This document shows positions 28,726 to 36,442 of a stretch of 36,442 bases of DNA, in pieces; positions within the stretch are counted from its first letter, which is position 1, and each line of letters begins with the position of its first letter. The translations under genes were made by a program, and so were the position numbers. Under the pieces are notes generated by a model. The model saw only the letters and a list, made by a program, of their open reading frames with translations. It was not told where the DNA came from and did no database searches. Source of the DNA: Baffinella frigidus (lineage: Eukaryota; Cryptophyceae; Cryptomonadales; Baffinellaceae); the NCBI GenBank assembly GCA_026770585.1, contig MU646668.1:321996-358437 (forward strand), given 5' to 3'.

Positions 28726-28965
28726 CAGGGGTACCTCGCTCATAAGAAACAGCCACCCCCTAGGGCCTTACAGTAAACCTATGCCTAACGACTTACGGTG
28801 GTCCTAGGGGGGGGAGGCGGTTTCTTATGAGCTAGGTACCGGTGGTCCTAGGGAGGGGGGCGGTTTCTTATGAGCGAGGTACCCCTGTAGTGGAGTGTGC
28901 CCACGCCTAACGACCAACGGTGGTCCTGGGAGGGGCGGTTTCTTATGCGCGAGGAACCCCTGTAG
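28726..28965. mobile_element. CAGGGG MITE with repeated right ends
   Basis: A left end at 28726 is followed by three right ends (about 28841, 28887, 28965). The last two are separated by a TAGTGGAGTGTGCCCACGC direct repeat, recurring as TAGTGGAATGTGGCCACGC after 28965. Confidence 0.75.
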
Positions 28966-28984
28966 TGGAATGTGGCCACGCAAA

Positions 28985-29331
28985 GACTCTTCTGGAGCGC
29001 TCAGAAGGCAATTTATAAGATACGAAACAGCAGCCCCGAGAGAGGGCCCGGCCACGGAAACGTGCTCACCCCCTTGCGCGCGTGCGCGAGGCTCGCAACC
29101 TTACCGCCCAAATGGGGTGCTCCCGCCCATAGGAGGCAGGAGGAGACACGCGGCAGCCAGGCTCTGTCTCTGAGGCGGGCCCGCCCTAGACACTTTCCTA
29201 GGCGGCGTCGTGGCGCGGCGGCGCGGGGAGAGATGATCAGATCAGCCTTGACGACTGACCGGAGCGTAGGTGGATGCATGGGAGGAGGGATGGAGGGATG
29301 AGGCGTTGGGGGGGATGGAAGGATGGCGGGA
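28985..29331. other. Region between MITEs and MCM6 stop: no gene seen
   Basis: GC-rich sequence with open frames on both strands and no splice-consistent or motif-bearing reading. Its right part should include the MCM6 3' UTR; I see no clear poly(A) signal. Confidence 0.5.
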
Positions 29332-36153
<6,822 letters not shown>

Positions 36154-36299
36154 CTGGCGCACATCGGGCAGAGCCAACCCTTCACTTGGGGATGGGGAGG
36201 CGGGGGGGCTGCGTGGGTGGTAGGGGGGAGAGGGTGGGGGGCATGGGTGGTTCGGGGCTGGCGGGGGAGGTGGGCGCGGGAGGTGGGCACTGCGCTGTA

Positions 36300-36417
36300 C
36301 AAGGGTACCTCGCTCAGAAGGAACCGCGCCCCCCTAGGACCCTATAGTAGGCCTATGCCTAGGGCCCTATGTTGGTCCTAGGGGCGGTGGCGCTTTCTTA
36401 TGAGCGAGGTACCCCTG
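36300..36417. mobile_element. CAGGGG/TA hairpin MITE at the right edge
   Basis: CAAGGGTACCTCGCTC and GAGCGAGGTACCCCTG with TA flanks, in the region upstream of the last visible MCM6 exon. Confidence 0.85.
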
Positions 36418-36442
36418 TAGGGGGGCAGGGGAGCGCGGGGGC

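Overview
This is nuclear DNA of a eukaryote: genes are split into many short exons, coding parts are GC-rich with G/C-ending codons, and introns are full of TTTAGGG-type telomere-like heptamers and hairpin transposons. The RbfA-like protein begins with a signal peptide running into an Ala-Ser-Gly-Phe junction, the usual layout of a bipartite leader for a plastid of secondary origin. A heterokont or haptophyte alga is therefore the best guess; this is inference, not identification.

Layout. (1) 1-1.74 kb, minus strand: 3' exons of a Lys/Glu-rich protein running off the left edge; more coding-like minus-strand sequence follows at 2.9-3.5 kb and may be its 5' part. (2) About 3.8-12.5 kb, plus strand: a long coiled-coil gene of nine phase-compatible exons plus uncertain 5' exons, interrupted by a 305-N gap. 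(3) 12.5-20.3 kb: no gene I can support. It holds tandem repeats, a large degenerate array of an 11-bp unit (CTCAAATAGAC), and many copies of a ~120-bp hairpin MITE with CAGGGGTACC ends and TA flanks. (4) 20.35-23.07 kb, minus: a complete five-exon gene for a plastid-type ribosome-binding factor A (217 aa). (5) 23.26-26.87 kb, plus: a complete seven-exon gene for a small secreted cysteine-rich protein (172 aa), divergent from rbfA across a 189-bp shared promoter with six TTGAC/GTCAA motifs. (6) 27-29.3 kb: more MITEs. (7) 29.33-36.15 kb, minus: MCM6, the replicative helicase subunit, in fourteen firm exons (707 codons from the second half of the zinc finger to the stop) plus one possible upstream exon.

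The genes do not form a pathway. What unites the window is intron architecture. In four genes, on both strands, every intronic telomere-like tract has its C-rich (CCCTAAA) strand as the sense strand, and several 3' splice sites lie inside such tracts. Introns of several genes also hold partial copies of the edge of a neighbouring exon, splice site included, sometimes iterated up to seven times. Together with CAG|G exon junctions and C-rich 5' splice sites (GTCCGCC, GTGCGCC), this looks like ongoing intron growth and gain by local tandem duplication across splice sites.
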